DNA from: CAIMUX01 sp964473865
GTDB lineage: Bacteria > Eisenbacteria > RBG-16-71-46 > CAIMUX01
Assembly (NCBI GenBank): GCA_964473865.1
Contig: CAYYQN010000002.1
Coordinates: forward strand, 124,001 to 188,000
DNA: 64,000 nt
Direction: 5' to 3'
Part shown: positions 1-8,738 of the stretch, in pieces
Position numbering within the stretch: the stretch's first letter is position 1
How the letters are laid out: the number at the start of each line of letters is the position of its first letter
Made by a program: the position numbers and the translations under genes
Notes under the pieces: model-generated
The model's database searches: none
Seen by the model: only the letters and a program-made list of their open reading frames with translations
Told to the model about the DNA's origin: nothing

Positions 1-1203
1 CCCCCGATCTGGAACCTGCTCAAGGGCTCGGGAAAGACGGTGGCAATCATCAACATCCCGATGACGGATCCTCCCGACGAGGTCGACGGAGTGATGGTCG
101 CCGGCTTTCCGCACCTCGACCAGGAGGGGTATGCCTATCCGCCGGAACTCGAGGTCCGCTGCAAGGCGATGGGCTACATGCTCGACGAGATGGAAATGCG
201 CCTGCCGGACGGCGAGGAGGAGTCGATGCTCGCCAGCTACCGGCTGGCGCGCGCGAAGCGCTGGGAACTCGTCAAGCAGTTGTATGCCGAGAAGGAGTAC
301 GACCTCTTCTGGATGGTCTTCACCGGTGTCGACCGGATTCAACATCTCTACTGGGTGTTCGATGATCCGAAGAACGAGAAGTACGATCCGGCGAAGGCGG
401 CGCGGTTCGCCGGCACCATGCGGAAGTACTGGATGGAGCAGGACGAGGTGCTGGGGGAGTTCCTCGCCGCGATTCGCCCGGGCTCCACGGTGATGATCCT
501 GTCCGACCACGGCTTTGGACCGATCCGGCGCGAGTTGCGGGTGGGGAACTGGCTGCGCTCCCAGGACTCCGGATTCTCTTCCGAAGAGGCCAATGAGATC
601 TTCGCACTCGACGCCAGCGATGCGGCCCGACTCTACGTGCGCACGCCGGGACGCGATCCGGGCGGGGCGCGCAGTCCGGCCGACATTCGGGCGATGCGGG
701 ATCGGCTGTCGGCGCGGCTCCTGGCCACCCGGGACCCGAAGACCGGCGAGAAACCGGTGCAGACGGTCTATCCGGCGGAGCAGGTCTTCGTCGGCAAGTA
801 CGCGGAAAAGGGCCCCGATCTGACGGCCCTCCCGTCGACCGGCTACTACATCGCGCTGGGTGACCTGATGAACGGCTTCCGGCTGCCGGCCTACGGCCAG
901 CTGTCCAACACCCTGTCGGGCTGGCATCACATGGAGGGGATCTTCCTTCTCCGGGGACCGAAGGTTGGCCCTCCCGGTCCCGTGAAGCAGGTCTACAACC
1001 TCCTCGACGTCGCGCCGACCTGCATGTACCTGTTGGGCCGTCCGCTTCCGGAGGACTTCGACGGGAAGATCATGGAATCGGCGCTGGCCCCCGGGTTGCT
1101 CAAAGACTCGCCTCCGGTCTTCAAGGGGCTGCTCAACGAGGAGGACCGGCCGCTCACGCCCGAAGAACAGAAGGCGCTGAAGAACCTCCCCTACGTCGGC
1201 TAG
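1..1203 (+). CDS. Alkaline phosphatase superfamily hydrolase (type I phosphodiesterase/pyrophosphatase-like), 5' truncated
   Basis: The reading frame is open from base 1, so the start codon lies left of the window and only the C-terminal ~400 residues are visible. Metal-site motifs of the type I phosphodiesterase/nucleotide pyrophosphatase branch are present: D-R-I-Q-H in the middle, S-D-H-G-F after a hydrophobic strand, and a G-W-H-H motif towards the end. These are followed by the usual D-V-A-P-T segment near the C terminus. Substrate cannot be told from sequence; phosphodiester or phosphonate bonds of nucleotides, lipids or glycans are all possible. It converges on the glycan operon, whose last gene ends 24 bases away, so a role in phospho-sugar or lipid metabolism is conceivable but unproven. 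Confidence 0.85.
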   Translation, partial: PPIWNLLKGSGKTVAIINIPMTDPPDEVDGVMVAGFPHLDQEGYAYPPELEVRCKAMGYMLDEMEMRLPDGEEESMLASYRLARAKRWELVKQLYAEKEYDLFWMVFTGVDRIQHLYWVFDDPKNEKYDPAKAARFAGTMRKYWMEQDEVLGEFLAAIRPGSTVMILSDHGFGPIRRELRVGNWLRSQDSGFSSEEANEIFALDASDAARLYVRTPGRDPGGARSPADIRAMRDRLSARLLATRDPKTGEKPVQTVYPAEQVFVGKYAEKGPDLTALPSTGYYIALGDLMNGFRLPAYGQLSNTLSGWHHMEGIFLLRGPKVGPPGPVKQVYNLLDVAPTCMYLLGRPLPEDFDGKIMESALAPGLLKDSPPVFKGLLNEEDRPLTPEEQKALKNLPYVG

Positions 1204-1227
1204 CGGACGCGTTGCCGGCCGGTCGGG

Positions 1228-3438
1228 CTACAGCGGAAGGCCGATCTGCCGGGCCAGCATCCGCAGTTGCCGGACCACGACCGAATCGGCGCCGGCCGCC
1301 GCGAGCGACTCGCGGAACAGCGGCGGAACCTTTGTGCTCTGGCCGGTCTCGAGATAGAACCGGGTCAGCTGCGTCACGACCCCGGGACGCCCGGGCGCAA
1401 TCCGCTGGCAGCGTTCCAGAGCGGCGATGGCGCCGGCGGTGTCCCCGCGACGGGCGTAATAGCCGGCCCGCATCCAGTGCGTCGTCGCCATGTGGCCGTG
1501 CGCCCGCTCCGCCCAGGAGAGGAGGCTGTCGGCCTCTGCCCAGCGGCTCTGTTCCATCGCGTCGACGATCCGGGGCAGGGCCGCGCCGAACTCCCGGTCG
1601 GAGTCGAATCGCATCTCGTCGGGGAATAGCGCGTTCTCCAGCGACATCCGCAACGTCACGACTTCCTGGAGCGCGGTGGTGGCGGCCTCGTCGTCGGGAT
1701 CGAGGCGGACGGCCCGGGTGAGAGCGGCCTCCGCCTCGCTCATCCGTCCGGCTTCGCCGAGCCAGGTGCCATAGTCGCGCAGGTACCCGGCGTTGCCCGG
1801 ACGCATCCGCAGCGCTCGCGCCATCAGGGGCAAGGCTTCTTCGAGACGGCCCGAGGCCGCGCGCCGCGCCGCGAGGGCGGCGAGCACGCCGGCGTGCGTC
1901 GAATCGGCGCGGTAGGCGATTTCGAGTTGCTCTTCGGCGGCGGCGGGCAGCGCGTCCTTCACGTAGGCCTTCGCCAGCCCGACCCGGGCCTCGAGGTTGC
2001 GCGGATCGCGCTTCACGGCCTCCTCCAGTACCGGTACCGCCTGCCGCCAGCTCAGGGTCTGCTCGAATCCCGCGGCCAGAAGACGCAGGTCCTCCGACGG
2101 GTTTCGCAGCGCCCGCGCGGGGTTGAGGAAGCCGGCCGAGATCGAGACCGCGAGGGCGACGGCAACGGCGGCGAGGGGTACCCGCCGGAAGCGGCCTTCA
2201 CTCCGGCCGGCAGCCCCCACGATCCAGCCTCCGCCGAGCGCGGCCAGGAGCGGCAGGCCGGCCTGGCGGGACGCGGCCGAGGTCATGCCGAGGAGCGATG
2301 CGAGCGCGACCGCGATGAGCCCTTGCGTGAGGGTGTCCCGAAGCGGATCGCCGCGCAGCAGGAAGAAGCCGGCCGCGCCGAAGGCCAGGAGAAAGGCGAA
2401 ACTGACGGCCAGGTATGCAAACGGACGCGAGGACCTCTGCGCGATGAACGATGCGGAGAGATCATCCGGGATCGGCCAGGCGCTCAGTGTGCCGATCGCC
2501 TTGGAGAAGAGGACGCCGATCGTGGAAAGCGGGTTCTCCAGCGCCCGGCGCATCCCCCGCGAGGCCGACACGCGGTAGAGATCCATCTCGGTCCCCGGGC
2601 GTCCGAGTTCCTCCCAGGTCCTCCGCCGAAGCTCGTTTTCGTCGACCCAGGCGGGTGGCCGCAGGTAGCGCGGAGTGCCGCCGGTGGCCGGATCGAATGC
2701 GCGGTCGATGGCGGGACCGCTGCCCCACGACCAGACCGGACCGCCGGCGGGCAACCTCTGGTGACTCCCCATGAGTAGAGCCGCGAAGGCGATGACGAAC
2801 AGGCACGGCAGCCATGCGGTCGCCGGCGCGAATCGGCCGCCCAGACGGCGCGCCGCCATGATCCGCTCGCGCAGCCGCAATCCGAGAAGAAACGCGAACG
2901 GAAGCGGGAGCAGCAGAAACCCGACCGCCGCAAGCAGACCGGTGCCGAGGCTCCAGGGCAAGGACGGAACCTCCCGGGCCCGCTCCCGGTCCCACAGGTA
3001 CAGGGTGGCGACGAAAGCGAGGGTCGCCGGCACCACCGGCGTGAAACGGGCGGCGAAGAACGCGCCCAGGGGATCGAGCGCGTAGAGAGCCGCAGCCGCC
3101 GCGGCCGCCGCGGTGCCCCAGCGGCGGCGGACCAGCAACGCGAGGAGCAGGACGGTTCCGATCTCGCACCCGCACTGAGCGACGGCGAGCGCGCGGGTGT
3201 CGCCGCCCGCCACGCCGGGGACATTGCCGACCAGATAGGGGTAGAGGGCGGAGCCGCGCGGCAGCGCGCGGCCGGGCGCGGATGTGCTGTGAATCTGCAC
3301 GGCGCGGGCGCGGTAGTCGAGGTCCTCCAGCACCGGGTGGAGAAGCAGGGGGCTCTGGCCGAGACCCAGGGCGGCCGTGAACCGCAACACCGCGGCGAGC
3401 GCGATGGCAGCGGGTATCCACCAGATCTTGCCTTGCAT
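1228..3438 (-). CDS. GT-C fold glycosyltransferase-like membrane protein with C-terminal TPR domain
   Basis: 736 residues. The first ~440 residues are a polytopic membrane region resembling the PMT_2/ArnT-type GT-C family, which transfers sugars from polyprenyl-phosphate donors on the periplasmic side; an acidic pair (E-D-L-D) sits in the first loop. Residues ~450-730 are tetratricopeptide repeats with several A-L-x-x-D-P units. It is the last gene of the minus-strand glycan operon. ATG follows the upstream stop by three bases, and a GGAGG motif lies inside the preceding gene. Acceptor and donor are unknown. A TPR domain fused to a GT-C enzyme suggests protein-protein contact, possibly with a protein acceptor. 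Confidence 0.75.
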   Translation of the reverse strand: MQGKIWWIPAAIALAAVLRFTAALGLGQSPLLLHPVLEDLDYRARAVQIHSTSAPGRALPRGSALYPYLVGNVPGVAGGDTRALAVAQCGCEIGTVLLLALLVRRRWGTAAAAAAAALYALDPLGAFFAARFTPVVPATLAFVATLYLWDRERAREVPSLPWSLGTGLLAAVGFLLLPLPFAFLLGLRLRERIMAARRLGGRFAPATAWLPCLFVIAFAALLMGSHQRLPAGGPVWSWGSGPAIDRAFDPATGGTPRYLRPPAWVDENELRRRTWEELGRPGTEMDLYRVSASRGMRRALENPLSTIGVLFSKAIGTLSAWPIPDDLSASFIAQRSSRPFAYLAVSFAFLLAFGAAGFFLLRGDPLRDTLTQGLIAVALASLLGMTSAASRQAGLPLLAALGGGWIVGAAGRSEGRFRRVPLAAVAVALAVSISAGFLNPARALRNPSEDLRLLAAGFEQTLSWRQAVPVLEEAVKRDPRNLEARVGLAKAYVKDALPAAAEEQLEIAYRADSTHAGVLAALAARRAASGRLEEALPLMARALRMRPGNAGYLRDYGTWLGEAGRMSEAEAALTRAVRLDPDDEAATTALQEVVTLRMSLENALFPDEMRFDSDREFGAALPRIVDAMEQSRWAEADSLLSWAERAHGHMATTHWMRAGYYARRGDTAGAIAALERCQRIAPGRPGVVTQLTRFYLETGQSTKVPPLFRESLAAAGADSVVVRQLRMLARQIGLPL

Positions 3439-3441
3439 GTG

Positions 3442-5574
3442 TCAGTCCTCCGGGAGCGGGCGGTTGCGGCCGGGATGGTTCGTTTCTCCAGTGCCGAGCG
3501 TACCGGATCCGGAGCGCTGCTCCCACCGTTCCCGCAGCGCCGAAATCGCGCCTGGGTCGAGGGCCGGCGGCGGAGACGCGGCCAGGGAGTCGATCCAGGC
3601 CTGCGTAGCCGCGTGGTCCCCCGCCGCGATCAACGACTCCAGAAGCGTGTCCGCCGTGTTCGGATCCGGCTGCAAGCGATAGGCGGTGCGCGCGATGGAA
3701 ACCGCCTCACGGGGAACGCGGCCGCTGCGGGCCAGGAGCCAGGCCAGCTCATTGCGGGAGGCGGCATCCCGATCGTCTCGAGCCAGGAGGATGCGATAGA
3801 TCGCCTCGGCGCTGTCGGCGGCTCCGGCCATCCAGAGCGAGTAGGCGAACGACCGCTGCACCGCGGCATCGTCCGGCTTCTGCACCGCCACGTGCCGCCA
3901 TGCGCGAGCGGCCTCGTTCCACCGCCCCTGCAGGGCCAGGGCCGAGGCGAAGCCGATCGCGGCGCGAGGGTCGTGGGGCGGGAGCGCCCGGGCGGCCGCG
4001 GCGAAGGCGCTTTCCGCGGCGGCGCCGCTCTTGAGGGTCAGCCAGGCGTTGCCCAGCTCGATGAGGGACCTGGGCCGCGGCGCCGGCTCGCTGAGGGCCG
4101 GGCGGAGGATCTCGACCGCTTCCGCGGGGCGTCCGGAGCGGGTCAGAGCCGTGCCACGCGCCTCGCGCGCGGCTGGGTATCCCGGGAGCAGGTCCAGGGC
4201 GCGACCGGAGGCGGCGAGCGCCTCGGGCACGCGATCGCCCTCCAGCAGGGCCACGGCGAGGTTGGTCCAGGCCTTCGCGGATCGGGGAGAGGTGGCGGTG
4301 GTGGCGCGAAAGAGGGTCGAGTCGTCCTTCCAGTCGGGACACCGGACCCAGCTCCGGGCCGCCAGGAAGATCCCCCAGACGATCGCCAGGGCCCACAGCA
4401 GGCGCGCCGCCCGCGCGCGAGAGGCGGCAATCCGGGCCGCGAGAAGGGAGAGGATCCAGATCGAACCGGCGGAGGGCAGATAGGCCAGCCGTTCGCCGTA
4501 GATCGTTCCGACCGCAAATGGGATGTTCGAGGTGACGAAGCCCCCGGCGAGCACGATCCCTAAGCCCCAGAGGAGGTCCCGGTCGCGGCGCCGGCCGGCG
4601 TACGCGACGAAGAACAGAACGAGGGCCAGCATCAGGGCGCCGGCCACCGTCCACGCGGCGCCGGGCACGATCTGCGGATAGCTCGCGTCCGCGGTCAGGC
4701 GCCACGGGAAGATCGTTCGCCATCCGATCAGCCACTGGATGCCGAGGGCATTCAGAACGCGCCCCCAGGCCGGCTGGTGGGCGAGCGCGTTGTCGGAGAG
4801 GCTGACGGGCCCAAGGGCGACCGTCCCGCCCAGGACGCGGGCCCGCAGGAGAAGCACCCCGACGAGAGCCGCCCCCCAGCCACCGAGGATCTGGAACCAC
4901 CGGCGGCGGCTGGTGGCCGAGACGAAGGGAGGTGGGCCCCATCGGTCCAGGATCAGATGCGCGCAGGGCAGCAGCAGGAGTCCCGCCGCGCTCTCCTTGG
5001 AGAGGAGAGCCAGCGCGAACAACACCGCGGCGCCGAGCAGACACGCGCTTCCCCCTCTCTGGGAGAAACGGATTGCCAGCAACCATCCCCCCAGGCCGAA
5101 TCCCGCAGCCCAGAGCTCCGCGCGGCCCACCACCGAGACGATCGCCTCGCTGTGCAGCGGATGCACGGCAAACAGCAGCGCGGCGATCAGTGGCAGCCGC
5201 CTTCGTTCGGGGAAGAGACGGCGGAGCAGCCGGTGCAGCAGCAGCACGGTCGCAAGGTGCAGGAGCAGGTTCACCGCGTGGAAACCGCGGGGCGAGCGCC
5301 CTCCGATCCTGGCGTTCACCCAATAGGAGAGTGTCGTCCAGGGACGGTACAGGCCCGTTCCCGGCCGGCCCGGCCAGTAGGGCTCCGTCCAGGCGGCGGA
5401 TGCGGAGGCTGCCCAGACGGCCGGGTTCTCCTGGATGATGGCGCCGTCGTCGAAGGTGAATCCGTTCTCCAACGCTGGAACAAACGGTGCGACCGAGGCA
5501 ACCACGAGCCCAAGGAGAGTCCAGAGCCGCGCGCGGCGAGGCGCGGTCCGCGAAACCGGCCCGGGCGCGCTCAC
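3442..5574 (-). CDS. TMTC-like O-mannosyltransferase family membrane protein with TPR tail
   Basis: 710 residues from a GTG start that overlaps the upstream stop as GTGA; a longer frame upstream lies wholly inside the preceding gene. The N-terminal half carries hallmarks of the TMTC/DUF1736 group: N-G-F-T-F-D-D in the first periplasmic loop, Y-R-P-W-T then G-F-H-A-V-N-L-L-L-H, F-A-V-H-P-L-H-S-E-A followed by G-R-A-E, and a P-W-x-L-T-A-D segment. The C-terminal ~280 residues are TPRs. Eukaryotic TMTC enzymes O-mannosylate proteins from dolichyl-phosphate mannose; here an undecaprenyl-phosphate sugar would be the likely donor (inference). The neighbouring GT2 gene could make that donor. Confidence 0.8.
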   Translation of the reverse strand: MSAPGPVSRTAPRRARLWTLLGLVVASVAPFVPALENGFTFDDGAIIQENPAVWAASASAAWTEPYWPGRPGTGLYRPWTTLSYWVNARIGGRSPRGFHAVNLLLHLATVLLLHRLLRRLFPERRRLPLIAALLFAVHPLHSEAIVSVVGRAELWAAGFGLGGWLLAIRFSQRGGSACLLGAAVLFALALLSKESAAGLLLLPCAHLILDRWGPPPFVSATSRRRWFQILGGWGAALVGVLLLRARVLGGTVALGPVSLSDNALAHQPAWGRVLNALGIQWLIGWRTIFPWRLTADASYPQIVPGAAWTVAGALMLALVLFFVAYAGRRRDRDLLWGLGIVLAGGFVTSNIPFAVGTIYGERLAYLPSAGSIWILSLLAARIAASRARAARLLWALAIVWGIFLAARSWVRCPDWKDDSTLFRATTATSPRSAKAWTNLAVALLEGDRVPEALAASGRALDLLPGYPAAREARGTALTRSGRPAEAVEILRPALSEPAPRPRSLIELGNAWLTLKSGAAAESAFAAAARALPPHDPRAAIGFASALALQGRWNEAARAWRHVAVQKPDDAAVQRSFAYSLWMAGAADSAEAIYRILLARDDRDAASRNELAWLLARSGRVPREAVSIARTAYRLQPDPNTADTLLESLIAAGDHAATQAWIDSLAASPPPALDPGAISALRERWEQRSGSGTLGTGETNHPGRNRPLPED

Positions 5575-7493
5575 GGCCGCGTCTCCAGCCGGGGCAGCGA
5601 ATCCTCGGGGGCCCAGGTGGTGCGCGGGAGGCGCAGCACCACGCGATCCCCGGACACCCAGTCCTGCCGGTACTCCCAGGCCACCTCGACCGGTTTCAGA
5701 CCCGCCAGGATCGAAACCAGGACATTGCCGGGGTAGCCGAGCGTCGCTGCGGTGCGCCGCGCGCGCGAGGCGGGTGGTGGGGCGGGCCGGGCCGGCCACG
5801 CGCCCGCGGTGGCGTCGGGCGCCTCGGGGTCACGCACGGCGAGGATCCAGACCGCGCCGGTGCCGTCTCGTTCCCACCCATGACGCAGGTCGAGCGCTTC
5901 TGTCCGCCAGGCCGCGGCAGAGTCGAGCGGCGCCGGCCAGCTCGCCGCCGCGTTTCGGTCAAAGGAGGTCGGGAACGTTCCTTTCCACCCCGCGCGCTCC
6001 CACCAGCCGAGACGACGGCCGTAGTACTCGAGCGTGGGGCGGGAAAGCGAAGCGAAGACCACCGCGTCGTTCGGCCGGATCTCGGCGTCCAATCGCGCCC
6101 CCAGGGCTCGGTCGGAGCCTTTCGCCGTGCGTCCCTTCCCGCTCCAGGACGGGGCGAGGGCGGCGATGCAGAGCAGGACCCAGATGGCCGAGGCGATCGG
6201 CGCCCAGCGACGGGGCCCGGCCGCCCACCCGATCCCCAGAAGAAACGCCAGGCCGGGCAAGGCCAGCGTGTCGGTACGACCGACGACGTAGGCTGTCCCG
6301 GCGAAGTGGGAGACTGCTACGAGCCCGAGGAGCGGGATGACCGTGAAGAGCGCTGCCCCGATCAACAGGCCACGCGGCTCGTGCGCACGGCGGTCCGGGG
6401 GCTGGCCGGGGGCCCGGACTTCGGCCCGGGAGTCGGCTCCAGCCCGCACTCCGTCCCGGCCTCCGCGTGCGCCCTCGCGGCTCACCGCGGACCGCGCGCC
6501 GGCGCCTGGGCGTCTTTGCAGCAACGTCGCCAGGGCGCCGCCGATCCCCAGGGCGCCGATCGTCCACGAGATCCATCGCAACGCCGCGCTGGACGCCGGG
6601 AAGGCGGGGAGCGGCACCTGAAGGTGCAGCGCGGCGCCCGCCCCGTTGGCCAACGCGGCCAGCGTGTAGAGCGGACCGAACAGCACCCCGCCCCGATCGG
6701 TCCACCACGCCGCGATCCAGGCGTTGGCCGTCTGGTGCGTTCCCAGCTGGGACAGGATCGCTGCAAACCAGGGCGCCATCGCCGCCAGCAGCACGCCGAG
6801 GATGCAGAGGCCCGTCCGCCGCCGCGCGCGGGCGGCGAGAAGCGGGATGACCCCGGAGGCGACCGCGGCGGCCACGACCAGGAGGCCCAGGTTGTGGCTG
6901 TAGACAAGGCAGAGGCAGGCCAGGAGAAACCAGGCCGCGGTGCGCCGGCTGGGCCTCCGTCGGAGCGCCAGGGAGCTGCCGAGGACCCATACCGCCAGCA
7001 GGTGCAGGAGGGAGTAGCCTCGAGCCTGCTGCGCATAGTGCACGGCCACGGAGGAGAAGCCCAGTGCGACCGCTGTCGGAAGCGCCGCCCGCGGGTACTC
7101 CTGCCGGCAGAGCCGCCAGGCGGTGACCACCGCGGCGATGCCGCAGAGCGCCGGCAGCAGGCGCAGTCCCCATTCGCCGCCGCCCGCAATCGACGTGGAC
7201 AGGCGCTGGAGCAGATAGAAGAGGGGCGGAGCATCGTCGTTCCGCAACGCGGTGAACAGATCGACCGGAGCCACGCGCACGAGAAGCCCGGTCCAGGCCT
7301 CGTCGACCCAGAGCCCGTCCGCACCCAGGCGCAGGATGCGAATCCATGCGGCCCCGGCTAGAGCCGCCATCGCGACGATCCTTTCCGGCATCGCTTCACT
7401 GCCGGGCCGGGGTTCGCGGGGCTCCCGCCCGGGGGTCGCTGGGGTCCGCCGCTTTCCGGCTCCGGGGTTCACGTGCGGCTCAGTTCGCCCCAT
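5571..7493 (-). CDS. GT-C fold (PMT/ArnT-like) glycosyltransferase
   Basis: 640 residues with about ten or more hydrophobic segments. The first loop has W-V-D-E-A-W, the D-E pair expected at the catalytic site of PMT_2-type enzymes, followed by D-D-A-P-P-L-F-Y, a motif frequent in these proteins. A low-complexity Arg/Glu-rich insert lies near the middle (about residues 325-370). The extreme N terminus is Pro/Arg-rich and overlaps the preceding methyltransferase gene by 14 bases; ATG at 7391 (residue 35) is an alternative start that removes this tail. Its stop is shared with the start of the next gene. Third GT-C enzyme of the operon; sugar specificity unknown. Confidence 0.8.
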   Translation of the reverse strand: MGRTEPHVNPGAGKRRTPATPGREPREPRPGSEAMPERIVAMAALAGAAWIRILRLGADGLWVDEAWTGLLVRVAPVDLFTALRNDDAPPLFYLLQRLSTSIAGGGEWGLRLLPALCGIAAVVTAWRLCRQEYPRAALPTAVALGFSSVAVHYAQQARGYSLLHLLAVWVLGSSLALRRRPSRRTAAWFLLACLCLVYSHNLGLLVVAAAVASGVIPLLAARARRRTGLCILGVLLAAMAPWFAAILSQLGTHQTANAWIAAWWTDRGGVLFGPLYTLAALANGAGAALHLQVPLPAFPASSAALRWISWTIGALGIGGALATLLQRRPGAGARSAVSREGARGGRDGVRAGADSRAEVRAPGQPPDRRAHEPRGLLIGAALFTVIPLLGLVAVSHFAGTAYVVGRTDTLALPGLAFLLGIGWAAGPRRWAPIASAIWVLLCIAALAPSWSGKGRTAKGSDRALGARLDAEIRPNDAVVFASLSRPTLEYYGRRLGWWERAGWKGTFPTSFDRNAAASWPAPLDSAAAWRTEALDLRHGWERDGTGAVWILAVRDPEAPDATAGAWPARPAPPPASRARRTAATLGYPGNVLVSILAGLKPVEVAWEYRQDWVSGDRVVLRLPRTTWAPEDSLPRLETRP

Positions 7494-8310
7494 CCGGTCT
7501 GCGGGCCACGGCCAGGATGCTCAAGCCGACCGGGAGGTTCCAGCGGGCCAGCCAGCGTCGTTCGAGGGCCAGGATCCGTTCGAGAGCCCGGTTGACCGGC
7601 CCGGGAGCCGGGCGGACATCGCTGGGAGCCTCCGAACCGGCGGTACGCGACCCCGGGCGGCGCACCCAGCGGACCGCGACGATCCCGGGAAAGAGAAGAG
7701 CGTTCCAGTGCGTCACCCGCACGGGGACCAGCTCCGCCTGGCGTAGAAGCGACACGAGCGGTCCGCGGCGATAGCGCCGGGCGGTATGGATTGCCGCATC
7801 GTGGCTGGAGCGCAACCAGTCGAACGCGGGCAGGTTCAGGATCAAAGCTCCTCCCGGACGCAGGCACCGGCGAAACTCGCACAGTGCGGCGAGATCGGAA
7901 CGCACGCTTCGATGATAGAGAACATCGAGCGAGATGACGAGATCGAAGGAGTCGCGGCGAAAGGGAAGCCGTTCCACCGAGCCGCGCGTCCACCGCAGCG
8001 GACCGCGCCGGCGCGCCCGTTCCAACGCGAGCGGGCTCCAGTCGAGCCCGGTGACGCTTCCAAAGGCCGCCAGGCGTCGGGTCATGCCGCCGGTGCCGCA
8101 GCCGGCATCCAGGATCCGGATGGGGCGCCCGCCGGTGTCGCTCGCGGCCCCGGTCGCAATCCCGCCCGCGCGAGCCGGGGCGGCGCCTCCGCCCGGGAAT
8201 CCTTCCCGCAGGGCCTGCCGGAGCGTCTGCTCGACCAGGCTGTGCAGGCCCCGGTACCACCAGAACTGCTCCTCCTGGGCGAAGAGGGTAGCGTATTCGG
8301 CGGGTTCCAT
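7480..8310 (-). CDS. Class I SAM-dependent methyltransferase
   Basis: 276 residues. The SAM-binding motif I is clear (D-A-G-C-G-T-G), followed by G-L-D-W-S after strand 2, the post-motif L-P-F-R-R-D-S-F-D-L-V, and an L-R-P-G-G-A-L motif. The N terminus (Y-A-T-L-F-A-Q-E-E-Q-F-W-W-Y) is typical of methyltransferases in polysaccharide clusters. ATG at 8310 is preceded by a GGAG-type ribosome site; a longer open frame upstream runs antisense-like across the transporter gene and was not used. Likely target is a sugar or lipid-linked glycan intermediate, inferred from the operon. Confidence 0.85.
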   Translation of the reverse strand: MEPAEYATLFAQEEQFWWYRGLHSLVEQTLRQALREGFPGGGAAPARAGGIATGAASDTGGRPIRILDAGCGTGGMTRRLAAFGSVTGLDWSPLALERARRRGPLRWTRGSVERLPFRRDSFDLVISLDVLYHRSVRSDLAALCEFRRCLRPGGALILNLPAFDWLRSSHDAAIHTARRYRRGPLVSLLRQAELVPVRVTHWNALLFPGIVAVRWVRRPGSRTAGSEAPSDVRPAPGPVNRALERILALERRWLARWNLPVGLSILAVARRPDGAN

Positions 8311-8333
8311 CAGGCTCGCTCCGTGCTCTGACG

Positions 8334-8717
8334 CTAGCGCGGGCTGGCGGAGCGGAAGACCAGGACGATTCCCAAGCAGATGATGATGGCGCCGGCCCAG
8401 CGCAACGGCGCGACAGTCTCCTTGAGGATGATTGCGGAGAACAGCAGGACCAGCAGATAGCCGATGGAGAGCATCGGGTAGGCCCAGGACAGGGGCACGC
8501 GCGAGATCGCCGCCAGCCAGAAGAGCGCGCCGATGCCGAAGAGCCCGAAGCCGGCCAGGATCTTCGGGTGGGTGACGATCCGGCCCAGCGTGGGCCAGAA
8601 GTTGGAGAGCGAGAGAACCCCGATCGAGTTCATGCCCGACTTGAGCAGCAGTTCGCCGCTCACCGAGAAGCAAATCGCGGTGAGCACGATGAGGAACGGT
8701 TTGTACATGGCCTGCAC
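8334..8717 (-). CDS. SMR/EamA-type four-helix membrane transporter (ArnE/F-like)
   Basis: 127 residues with four predicted transmembrane helices, the size and layout of EmrE/ArnE small multidrug-resistance-like proteins. Such proteins in glycan operons can flip undecaprenyl-phosphate sugars across the inner membrane. The GTG start at 8717 has a strong AGGAGG motif a few bases upstream; an ATG three codons in is an alternative. It lies between the aminotransferase and methyltransferase genes of the operon and precedes three GT-C enzymes that would need a flipped lipid-linked donor, which fits a flippase role (inference). Confidence 0.75.
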   Translation of the reverse strand: MQAMYKPFLIVLTAICFSVSGELLLKSGMNSIGVLSLSNFWPTLGRIVTHPKILAGFGLFGIGALFWLAAISRVPLSWAYPMLSIGYLLVLLFSAIILKETVAPLRWAGAIIICLGIVLVFRSASPR

Positions 8718-8738
8718 GGATCCTCCTCCGAGCCGGGT

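Noticed and set aside
5487..7361. Plus-strand open frame opposite the GT-C gene
   Set aside because: Arg/Gly-rich, no motif; the minus strand encodes a good membrane enzyme.
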